Source of the DNA: Azospirillum canadense
GTDB lineage: Bacteria; Pseudomonadota; Alphaproteobacteria; Azospirillales; Azospirillaceae
Assembly (NCBI RefSeq): GCF_025961225.1
Contig: NZ_JAOQNG010000003.1
Span: 639,887 to 703,886, forward strand
Direction: 5' to 3'
DNA: 64,000 bases
Shown here: piece after piece, positions 8,192-15,085 of the stretch
Layout: each line of letters begins with the position of its first letter
Numbering within the stretch: the stretch's first letter is position 1
Program-made: the position numbers and the translations under genes
Notes under the pieces: model-generated
The model's database searches: none
Seen by the model: the letters and a program-made list of their open reading frames with translations, nothing else
What the model was told of the DNA's origin: nothing

Positions 8192-9511
8192 ATGAACAGC
8201 CTCGTCACCACCCATCGGTCCGCTCACGCGCCCGAGCCCGGCCGCATCATCCTCGCCGGCGTCCTGTCACTGATGGTCTTCACCGGCGTCGCCGGGGTCT
8301 GGTCCACCACCGCTCCGCTCGACAGCGCGGCCGTGGCGCCGGGCAGCGTGGTCGTGGAAAGCCGGCGCAAGACCGTTCAGCATCTGGAGGGCGGCATTGT
8401 CCGCGGCATCCTGGTCGCCGAGGGCAGCCGCGTGCAACCGGACGCGCCGCTGGTCGTCCTCGACCAGACCCAGGCGCGCAGTGCGCTGGACACGCTGCGC
8501 TCCCAACAGGACGAACTGCTCGCCCGCGAAGCCCGTCTCCTGGCGGAGCGCACCGGCGCCGGCGCCGTGGCATTTCCCCCGGCGCTCACCGACCGCGTCG
8601 ACGACCCGCGCATCGCCGAGCTGCTCGATGGCCAACGCCGCCTTTTCGCCGCCCGGTGGGAGAGCCTGCGGGGGCAGGTCGACATCCTGAAGCAGCGCAC
8701 CGCCCAGCTGGACGCGGAGGCCGACGGGCTGCGCGCCCAGGTCGCGAGCACGGAAAGCCAGCTGGCCCTGATCGCCGAGGAGATGCAGGACGCCCGCAGC
8801 CTCGTCGCCAAGGGGCTGGAGCGCAAGTCGCGGCTGCTCTCGCTGGAGCGTGAGGCCGCCAATCTCGGCGGCCGGCGTGGCGAATATCTCGCTTCCATCG
8901 CCCGGTCGGAACAGCGGCGCGGCGAGACCGCCCTGCAAATCCTCGATCTGGGCAACAAGCGCGTAGAGGAGTTGGCGAAGGAGCTGCGCGAGGTGCAGGG
9001 AAAGCTGCGCGAGTTGGACGAGCGGCGGCACGCCGCCGAAGATGTGCTGAACCGGACGGTGGTGCGGGCGCCGGTCGCGGGTACGGTGATGAACCTGCAG
9101 GTCCACACGGCCGGTGGTGTCATCGGCGCCGGGAAGCCGATCCTCGACATTGTGCCGGACGAGGACAGCCTGCTGATCGAGGCCAAGCTGCGGGCCACCG
9201 ACATCGACTCCGTCCACACCGGATTGTCGGCGCGGATCCGGCTCACGGCCTTCAAGCAGCGCACCACCCCGGTCCTGTCGGGCCGCGTGACCTATGTGTC
9301 CGGCGACGCCACGACGGATCAGCGCACCGGTGCCACCACCTACAGCGCCCATGTCGTCGTGGATCGCGGCGAACTGGAACGGGCCGGCGGGTTGAGCCTG
9401 CAGCCCGGCATGCCGGCGGAGGTCATGATCGTGACCGGCCGGCGCACCGCCGCCGACTATTTCCTGTCTCCGCTGACCGACAGCTTCGCCCGCGCCTTCC
9501 GCGAGGAATGA
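8192..9511 (+). CDS. HlyD-family type I secretion periplasmic adaptor
   Basis: A 439-residue membrane fusion protein partnering the ABC transporter just upstream. AAAGGAG precedes the ATG at 8192. There is one N-terminal membrane segment (about residues 18-42), then the first half of a lipoyl/barrel-sandwich domain (VVVESRRKTVQHLEGG). A long coiled-coil hairpin spans about 90-290, rich in Leu, Glu, Gln and Arg. The second lipoyl half and beta-barrel follow (RAPVAGTVMNLQVHT, then PILDIVPDEDSLLIEAKL). The family bridges the inner-membrane ABC protein and an outer-membrane TolC channel. The gene ends about 200 nt before the Crp-type regulator. Confidence 0.92.
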   Translation: MNSLVTTHRSAHAPEPGRIILAGVLSLMVFTGVAGVWSTTAPLDSAAVAPGSVVVESRRKTVQHLEGGIVRGILVAEGSRVQPDAPLVVLDQTQARSALDTLRSQQDELLAREARLLAERTGAGAVAFPPALTDRVDDPRIAELLDGQRRLFAARWESLRGQVDILKQRTAQLDAEADGLRAQVASTESQLALIAEEMQDARSLVAKGLERKSRLLSLEREAANLGGRRGEYLASIARSEQRRGETALQILDLGNKRVEELAKELREVQGKLRELDERRHAAEDVLNRTVVRAPVAGTVMNLQVHTAGGVIGAGKPILDIVPDEDSLLIEAKLRATDIDSVHTGLSARIRLTAFKQRTTPVLSGRVTYVSGDATTDQRTGATTYSAHVVVDRGELERAGGLSLQPGMPAEVMIVTGRRTAADYFLSPLTDSFARAFREE

Positions 9512-9575
9512 TGGCGACCAGCGACCGTAAGACGGCTGGCCCCGCCAGAGGCTCGCCGGTGCGAGACACTTCAAA

Positions 9576-9623
9576 ATTCGAATAACCCGGATGCTCCGTA
9601 TTCGAATAACCCGGATGCTCCGT
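9576..9623. promoter_or_regulatory. Perfect tandem 24-bp repeat with palindromic core upstream of the Crp-type gene
   Basis: Two perfect copies of a 24-base unit (9576-9599 and 9600-9623), each starting with the perfect palindrome ATTCGAAT. They sit ~85 bp upstream of the regulator's GTG start, a plausible position for an operator or activator pair. The 24-bp spacing is slightly over two helical turns. The binding protein is unknown. Confidence 0.5.
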
Positions 9624-9706
9624 TGGCAAGCGGGCGCCCAGGGTAGGTTAATGGGAGGGCCGCAACCGGTGGTTCGGATCTCCCTGGAGCAGAATAGGAG
9701 GGATTC

Positions 9707-10414
9707 GTGCGTCGCTTCGACCCGGTCTACAAACGCCAGCTTCTTTTGCGCCATGACCTGTTCCGCTGCATCAGCGGGAAGGATGTCGACACGATCCTCG
9801 CCTTCGCCGGAGAGCGCCGGTACAGGAACGGCCAGACCATCTTCCAGAAGGGTGATCCGGGCAGCGGCATGATGGCGGTGTTGCTCGGTAACGTCCGTAT
9901 CGGCACGGTGGCCGAAAGCGGCAAGGAGATCGTCTTCAAGGTCGTGGAGACCGGCGAGATCTTCGGCGAAATCGCGCTGCTCGATGGGCACCCGCGCACC
10001 GCCGATGCCGTGGCCATCGGGGATTGCGTGCTGCTGGTCATCGAACGGCGCGACTTCGTGCCGTTCCTGGAAAAGAGCCCGCAGGTCGCCATCAAGATGC
10101 TGGAGGTCATGTGCGACCGCCTGCGCCAAACCAGCCTGCTGGTGGAGGATCTGGCCTTGCTCGACCTGCCGCAGCGGATGGCCCGCCTGCTGGTGCGCCT
10201 CGGCGCCAGCTACGGCCGGCGGACCGGGGGCGGACTGCGGATCGACTTGAAGCTGTCGCAGAAGGATCTCGGCAACCTGATCGCCACCAGCCGGGAAAGC
10301 ATCAACAAGCAGCTCCGCGTCTGGCAGGACGAGGAATTGATCGCGGTCGAACACGGTTATATCACCCTGCTGCGGCCGGAGCAGATCGCCGACTATGGCC
10401 AGCCACCGCGGTGA
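9707..10414 (+). CDS. Crp/Fnr-family transcriptional regulator
   Basis: A 235-residue regulator with a GTG start at 9707 preceded by AGGAGGG. The N-terminal cyclic-nucleotide-binding domain covers residues ~20-130. Its phosphate-binding cassette is well kept: FGEIALLDGHPRTADA, with Gly87-Glu88 and Arg97, so cyclic-nucleotide binding is plausible. There is no Cys cluster for an Fnr-type iron-sulphur centre. The C-terminal winged helix (~150-225) contains the HTH segment LSQKDLGNLIATSRESINKQL. The last 20 bases overlap the start of the TpsB gene, so the regulator and the secretion channel are co-expressed. A CHASE2-adenylate cyclase gene lies 3 kb away, which suggests the ligand source. Targets are not shown by the sequence. 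Confidence 0.88.
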   Translation: MRRFDPVYKRQLLLRHDLFRCISGKDVDTILAFAGERRYRNGQTIFQKGDPGSGMMAVLLGNVRIGTVAESGKEIVFKVVETGEIFGEIALLDGHPRTADAVAIGDCVLLVIERRDFVPFLEKSPQVAIKMLEVMCDRLRQTSLLVEDLALLDLPQRMARLLVRLGASYGRRTGGGLRIDLKLSQKDLGNLIATSRESINKQLRVWQDEELIAVEHGYITLLRPEQIADYGQPPR

Positions 10415-12197
10415 GCCCGTGCCGGCGGTGCCGCTCACCGTGCCGACCCGCAAAAGCGGGCTCATCGCCGTCACGATCGTCTCCACTTCAGCGCTTCTGA
10501 TCGCCGCGGCATCGCTGGCCCAGGCTCAGACCGTCCCGCCTCGCGTCGGGCCGTCCCAGATCGTGCCGCCGCTGCCGGAGCGCGGAGAGCGTGAACGCCC
10601 CGACCTGCCAGGGTTCCAGCCGGCGGAACCGGACCTGCTGCCGCCGCCCGTCCTGGTCCCGCCCGAACGAGCACCGTTGGCGCAGGGCCCGCGGGTTTTT
10701 GTGAAGGGCTACCGTTTCGAGGGCAACACCGCCATTCCCGCCGCCGCGTTGGAGGCGGTCGCCGCCCCCTTCGTCGGGCGCGAGGTTAGCGCCGATGAGT
10801 TGCAGGAGCTTCGCTACCGGTTGACGGAGATCTACGTCGATCGGGGCTTCGTCACCTCTGGCGCCGTGCTGCCGGACCAGGACGTCACCGACGGCATCGT
10901 CACCTTCCGGATCGTGGAGGGCGCTCTCGCCGGGATTGATGTGACGGGGACCGGCGGACTCGACCCGCGCTACGTCGAACGGCGACTGACGCGCGGCATC
11001 GACACGCCTTTGGACGTGAACGCGCTGCGGGAGCGCGTCCTCCTGCTGCTCCAGGACCCGCTGATCGAGCGTCTCAACGCAGAGCTGGAGCCGGGCGAGC
11101 GGCTGGGGGAAAGCCGGCTCGGCGTCGCGGTGACGCGGGCACCGCCGTACGCTCTATGGCTCAACCTGGACAACGCGGCCTCCCCGACCACAGGGGAACT
11201 GCGCGGCAACGCTTACGGCATCCTCCGCAACCTGACCGGCTGGGGCGACGCGCTGGAGCTGAACCTGGAGCGGACGCAGGGGTCCCACGATTACTGGGCG
11301 GCGTTCGAGGCGCCGGTGAGCGCCGCGGGCACGACGCTGCGGGTTCGCGCCGAGGAGTCCCGCGCCCGCATCGTCGAAGCGCCGTTGAGCGAGCTGGACA
11401 TCCAGAGTCGCGTGCGCACCTACGAGGCCGGGATTTCCCACCCTGTGCTGTTGACCCCGCGGGACCGCGTGGACGTTGGCCTGACCCTGTCGCGGAGTCG
11501 CACGGAAACCTTCCTGCTGGGGCGGCCCTTCACCTTTTCCGAAGGCGTGGAGGACGGGCGGGCGATCTTGACGGTGCTGCGCCTATCGCAGAACTGGCTG
11601 CGCCGCCGCCCGGAGGAAGTGATCGCGTTGCGCTCCGTCTTCAGCCTCGGCATCAACGCGTTGGGGGCGACGGTCCACAGTGAACCGGGCGTGCCGGATG
11701 GGCAATTCCTCGCTTGGCTCGGGCAGTTCCAATGGGCGCGGCGCCTCGACGAGCGGGGCGACCAGATCGTGCTGCGCGCCGACGCGCAACTGGCGAACGA
11801 CACGCTGCTGCCGGCGGAGCGCATCGCCATCGGCGGCTTCGATACGGTGCGCGGCTACCGCGAAAACACGCTGATCCGCGACCAGGGGCTGATCCTGTCG
11901 CTGGAAGGGCGCGTTCCGCTGTTCCAGGCCCCGTTGCCCGTGCTGTCGCGCGACGCCGAGGACGGCCGCGTGTCGCTCGTCCCCTTTGTGGACTACGGCC
12001 GCGGCTGGAACCACGGTGAACCGACTCCGGCCCCGCGCGCCATCGCCAGCGTCGGGCTGGGCCTGCGCTGGGACGTGTCCGCCGACATCAGTCTGCAGTT
12101 CACCTACGCCCACCCCTTACGCGACGTACCGGATGTGAACGGCGGCTCCCTTCAGGACCACGGCATCCACTTCCGCATCACCGGGCGGGTGTTTTAG
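10395..12197 (+). CDS. ShlB/FhaC/HecB-family outer-membrane transporter (TpsB)
   Basis: A 600-residue two-partner secretion channel. The N-terminal export signal covers ~1-45 (ALLIAAASLAQAQ). A proline-rich linker follows (~46-92), then a POTRA domain (~97-172: VKGYRFEGNTAIPAAAL to ..GIVTFRIVEGAL). The rest is a 16-stranded-type beta-barrel with the conserved VRGYRENTLIRDQG motif near residue 487 and a terminal strand ending FRITGRVF. TpsB proteins recognise the TPS domain of their exoprotein in the periplasm; the evident partner is the TpsA at 890-5611. The start overlaps the Crp-type gene by 20 nt, suggesting translational coupling. It is convergent with the DUF928 gene, with a hairpin between them. 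Confidence 0.93.
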   Translation: MASHRGEPVPAVPLTVPTRKSGLIAVTIVSTSALLIAAASLAQAQTVPPRVGPSQIVPPLPERGERERPDLPGFQPAEPDLLPPPVLVPPERAPLAQGPRVFVKGYRFEGNTAIPAAALEAVAAPFVGREVSADELQELRYRLTEIYVDRGFVTSGAVLPDQDVTDGIVTFRIVEGALAGIDVTGTGGLDPRYVERRLTRGIDTPLDVNALRERVLLLLQDPLIERLNAELEPGERLGESRLGVAVTRAPPYALWLNLDNAASPTTGELRGNAYGILRNLTGWGDALELNLERTQGSHDYWAAFEAPVSAAGTTLRVRAEESRARIVEAPLSELDIQSRVRTYEAGISHPVLLTPRDRVDVGLTLSRSRTETFLLGRPFTFSEGVEDGRAILTVLRLSQNWLRRRPEEVIALRSVFSLGINALGATVHSEPGVPDGQFLAWLGQFQWARRLDERGDQIVLRADAQLANDTLLPAERIAIGGFDTVRGYRENTLIRDQGLILSLEGRVPLFQAPLPVLSRDAEDGRVSLVPFVDYGRGWNHGEPTPAPRAIASVGLGLRWDVSADISLQFTYAHPLRDVPDVNGGSLQDHGIHFRITGRVF

Positions 12198-12271
12198 ACA
12201 CCGTGCGGTTGGCCGTTGCGCGGAAGCGGCTCTTAGGACAATTCACCTAAGCAATTATGGTTGAGCGTCCG

Positions 12272-12308
12272 TGAAACACCGCGATAATTCATGTTTTATG
12301 GTGTTTCA
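12272..12308. terminator. Convergent hairpin between tpsB and DUF928 gene
   Basis: Perfect arms TGAAACACC (12272-12280) and GGTGTTTCA (12300-12308) enclose an AT-rich loop. The structure overlaps the DUF928 stop codon and lies ~80 nt after the TpsB stop, so it could terminate transcription from either side. Confidence 0.5.
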
Positions 12309-13043
12309 TCCGCCCTTGCCGCCCTGCCGGTCGAAGGCAGCCGGCTCGCGCAGGCCCACTTGGTCGAGCAAGGTGGCGCGCATGGTCCGCAGTCCGGAGT
12401 CGCCGGGCTGGCGCGCGATGGCGCGGGACAGCACGGCGAGCGCGTCGTACCAGTAGCCCTGCGCGGCCAGCTGGTTTGCCGCCGTGGCCGGGGGGGCGCG
12501 GTCCGGAACCTTGCCCGGTCCCGGCTGGTACAGGATCAGGCCCGAGGCCAGGACGTCGCCGGAGCGCTGCGCCGGATCGACCTGCAAGGCCACCGACCAG
12601 CGGTAGAGCCGCCCCGGCTCCAGCTTCACCTTGTGCTGGGCAAGGTCGACCGCGTTGATGCCCGGAGGGGGGGCGCGCAAGGTCAGGTCCAGCAGCGGCG
12701 GGCGGCCCAGCATGTCCGCCGTGTCGACGACGATCTGGACCGGCCCCTTCGCGGGCGCGCCCAGGTACCACAGCAGGGTCGGCTGCGGCGAGGCAGTCAG
12801 GCCCGGGTGGTCGGGGGCCAGCACCTCCAGGCTCGGCATCCCGGTGCCGGGGCCCCGCGTGCTGCCGCCGATCCGACCAGCCGGCGCGCCGCGCGACGGA
12901 GGGACATAAACGATCCCGGTACTGGGGACCGCGGCCTCCTGCGTGCCGCCGCGTTGCGGCGTCGTTTGGGCCGAGCCCGGCGGGCCGGTGAAGAGCATGG
13001 CGGTTGCGGCGAGCGTCGCCGCCAAGGTCGGGTAACGCGTCAT
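12306..13043 (-). CDS. DUF928-family secreted protein
   Basis: A 245-residue protein with an N-terminal signal peptide (~1-25, ATLAATAMLFTGPPGSAQ). The family hallmark is RGAPAGRIGGSTRG at ~51-64, followed by PTLLWYLGAPAKGPVQIVV. The C-terminal third is helical (AANQLAAQGYWYDALAVLSRAIARQP) and resembles a TPR-like segment that follows DUF928 in relatives. Its ATG overlaps the cyclase stop in an ATGA (13040-13043), so it is the last gene of a three-gene coupled operon. The molecular function is unknown. From general knowledge, DUF928 genes recur beside CHAT, CHASE2 and FHA/ShlB genes in cyanobacteria, which supports a periplasmic or outer-membrane accessory role in this secretion module. Confidence 0.82.
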   Translation of the reverse strand: MTRYPTLAATLAATAMLFTGPPGSAQTTPQRGGTQEAAVPSTGIVYVPPSRGAPAGRIGGSTRGPGTGMPSLEVLAPDHPGLTASPQPTLLWYLGAPAKGPVQIVVDTADMLGRPPLLDLTLRAPPPGINAVDLAQHKVKLEPGRLYRWSVALQVDPAQRSGDVLASGLILYQPGPGKVPDRAPPATAANQLAAQGYWYDALAVLSRAIARQPGDSGLRTMRATLLDQVGLREPAAFDRQGGKGG

Positions 13044-15085
13044 CCCGTGGCTCCCTTCTCGCGCGGGCCGGCGATGGGGCCGGCCTTGTCGGATGTTGGC
13101 TTGTCGGATGTTAAGGGGGAGGAACCCGCCGGCGCTGTGATCCGCTCCACGCCGCCCGTCTCCTGGCCGCCCAGCCCTATGTCTTCCGCCATGGAACCGC
13201 TGGGCACGGCTTCGCCGAGGATGACGTGGACGCCAACCTTGCGGTCCTTGCCTTTCAGCGGGACCTCGCCGACCGCCGCCCCACGGAAGGCGCCGCGCAG
13301 CCGTTCCCAGGTCGGATCGCCGACCAGGATCCGGCACGGCCGGCCGGGCACGTCCGTCCCCACCGTCTTGGCAAGGGCTTCCAGGCGGGCCGCCGTGTTC
13401 ACGGCGTCTCCGGTCAGGGAATATTCCATGTGGCCGGGCGCGCCGATGCTGCCGGCCACCATGGGGCCGGTGTAGAGGCCGACCCGGATGCCGGCGGGCG
13501 GCAGGCCCTGCTTGGCCCAACCCGCGTTCAGGCGGGCGAGCACGTCGGCCATGGCGAGCGCCGCGCACACGGCGTTGGCCGCGTCGCGGTCGATCTCCTC
13601 CTCTGTCTCGCGCGGCACCGGAACGCCGAAGACGGACAGAATCGCGTCGCCGACAAAGCGCAGGGGAAGGCCGCCGTGGTCCTGGATGACCGGCACCATG
13701 GCGCCCATGTAGTCATGCAGCCAAGCGTCCAGTTCCTCCGGCTCCATCTTCTCGGAAATGGGGGTGAAGTTGGCGACGTCGGAGAAGAGAACGGTGGCCG
13801 TCAGCCGCTGCGGCCGGGGGCGCCCGCCGTCCATGAACAGGTGGCGCCGCTCCCACAGCTCCTGCGCGACCGGCCCCGGCACGTGACTGGCGAACAGCCG
13901 CATCAGCGCCTCCCGGTCGGCCCGTTCCTGCCGGGACAGGAAGGCGGTGACGAGGCCGAGCGCCAAGGCCCAGGACGCCAACGGTGCTGCCAACGGCATC
14001 CACAGGGCGTGCGTCAGGGCCGCGAACCACAACCCGGACAGGGCAGCTGTCCCACCCACCAGAAGCAGCGCGAAGGCCGCCGGTCCATGCATCGCCAGCG
14101 CCAAAAGGGAGGCCGCCAGCCCGACGACGACCGTCACGGCCACCTCGGCGCCGTCCGGCAGGACCAGCATCGGCCTCGCTTCGCCCAGCGCCATGCGCAG
14201 AAGCTGGCTCGTGGCCTGCGCGTGCACCACCGCCCCGAAGGCGAAACCGGCGTCCACCGGCGTTCGGAAGTAGTCCTTCACGCTGTCGGCGGTGACCGCG
14301 ACGAACACAAGCCGGCCGGCCAGCGCCTCGGCCGGAATGCGGCCGTCCAACGCGTCCCGCACCGAAAAATCCCGGATCGGACCGGGCCCCAGCGCATAGT
14401 CCAGCAGGAATTGGTATCCGCGGGCGTCTACGCCGCCGTAGCCGCCGTCCGTTTCCTCCAACGGGCGGAGGGTGACGGCGCCCAGACGTAGGTGTGCGGG
14501 GTCCGCCGGGTCGGGCCGGGGGACAATTCCCTGCTGCCTGAGCAGGCGCAGCGCCATGACCAAGGACAGCGCGGTGGCGTGCTGCCCGGAGCCGTCGTCG
14601 ACGAACAGCAGACTGCGGCGGACGACTCCGTCGGGGTCCACGAGGATGTCGGAAAAGCCGATCCGGTCCGGCGTCGCCAGCGCCGACGGGGCGGGTATGG
14701 CGCCGCCGGCTTCGGACGGCTGGCGGTTGACCCAGACGATGTCCGGGTTCGCCCGCAGCGCTTGCTCCAACTCTCCTTTTCCATCACCGATGGGCCAGTT
14801 GCGGTAGATGTCCACGCCGATGGCCGCCGGCTTCGCCGCGGACAAGGCGTTCAGCAGGTTGGCGAGCTGCGCGTCGGACAGCGGCCAGCCCAACGCAGCG
14901 AGATCGGCCTCCCGGGCGCCGACCAGCACGATGCGCTCGTCCGCTCCCGGCCGGGCGCGCGACCTCAGGCCGGTGTCGTAGGCCAGCAGGTCGAGTGGCT
15001 GGAGCCAGCCCATGAGGTGCAGCAGGACTACCGCCAGGACTGCGGCCTGCCCGATCAGCAGGGACGGGACGATGCGATCCCTCAT
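13040..15085 (-). CDS. CHASE2-domain class III adenylate/guanylate cyclase
   Basis: A 681-residue membrane sensor cyclase. One N-terminal membrane segment (~8-28) is followed by a periplasmic CHASE2 domain (~35-300, containing IVLVGAREADLAALGWP and PAAIGVDIYRNWP). Three further hydrophobic segments span ~315-385, then a cytoplasmic class III cyclase domain (~425-620). Metal-binding aspartates are present (LFSDVANFT and FVGDAILSVFG), as is the transition-state pair in GDAVNTAARLE. The position that is usually Lys in adenylate cyclases (DKFIGD) is Arg here (LRFVGD), so nucleotide specificity is uncertain. The start overlaps the upstream CHAT gene stop (ATGA, 15082-15085). The product would feed the Crp-type regulator at 9707. 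The signal sensed by CHASE2 is unknown. Confidence 0.9.
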   Translation of the reverse strand: MRDRIVPSLLIGQAAVLAVVLLHLMGWLQPLDLLAYDTGLRSRARPGADERIVLVGAREADLAALGWPLSDAQLANLLNALSAAKPAAIGVDIYRNWPIGDGKGELEQALRANPDIVWVNRQPSEAGGAIPAPSALATPDRIGFSDILVDPDGVVRRSLLFVDDGSGQHATALSLVMALRLLRQQGIVPRPDPADPAHLRLGAVTLRPLEETDGGYGGVDARGYQFLLDYALGPGPIRDFSVRDALDGRIPAEALAGRLVFVAVTADSVKDYFRTPVDAGFAFGAVVHAQATSQLLRMALGEARPMLVLPDGAEVAVTVVVGLAASLLALAMHGPAAFALLLVGGTAALSGLWFAALTHALWMPLAAPLASWALALGLVTAFLSRQERADREALMRLFASHVPGPVAQELWERRHLFMDGGRPRPQRLTATVLFSDVANFTPISEKMEPEELDAWLHDYMGAMVPVIQDHGGLPLRFVGDAILSVFGVPVPRETEEEIDRDAANAVCAALAMADVLARLNAGWAKQGLPPAGIRVGLYTGPMVAGSIGAPGHMEYSLTGDAVNTAARLEALAKTVGTDVPGRPCRILVGDPTWERLRGAFRGAAVGEVPLKGKDRKVGVHVILGEAVPSGSMAEDIGLGGQETGGVERITAPAGSSPLTSDKPTSDKAGPIAGPREKGATG

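Noticed and set aside
8267..10486. 739-codon minus-strand open frame
   Set aside because: It spans three good plus-strand genes (HlyD adaptor, intergenic gap, Crp-type regulator) and has no recognisable domain; an antisense artefact of high GC.
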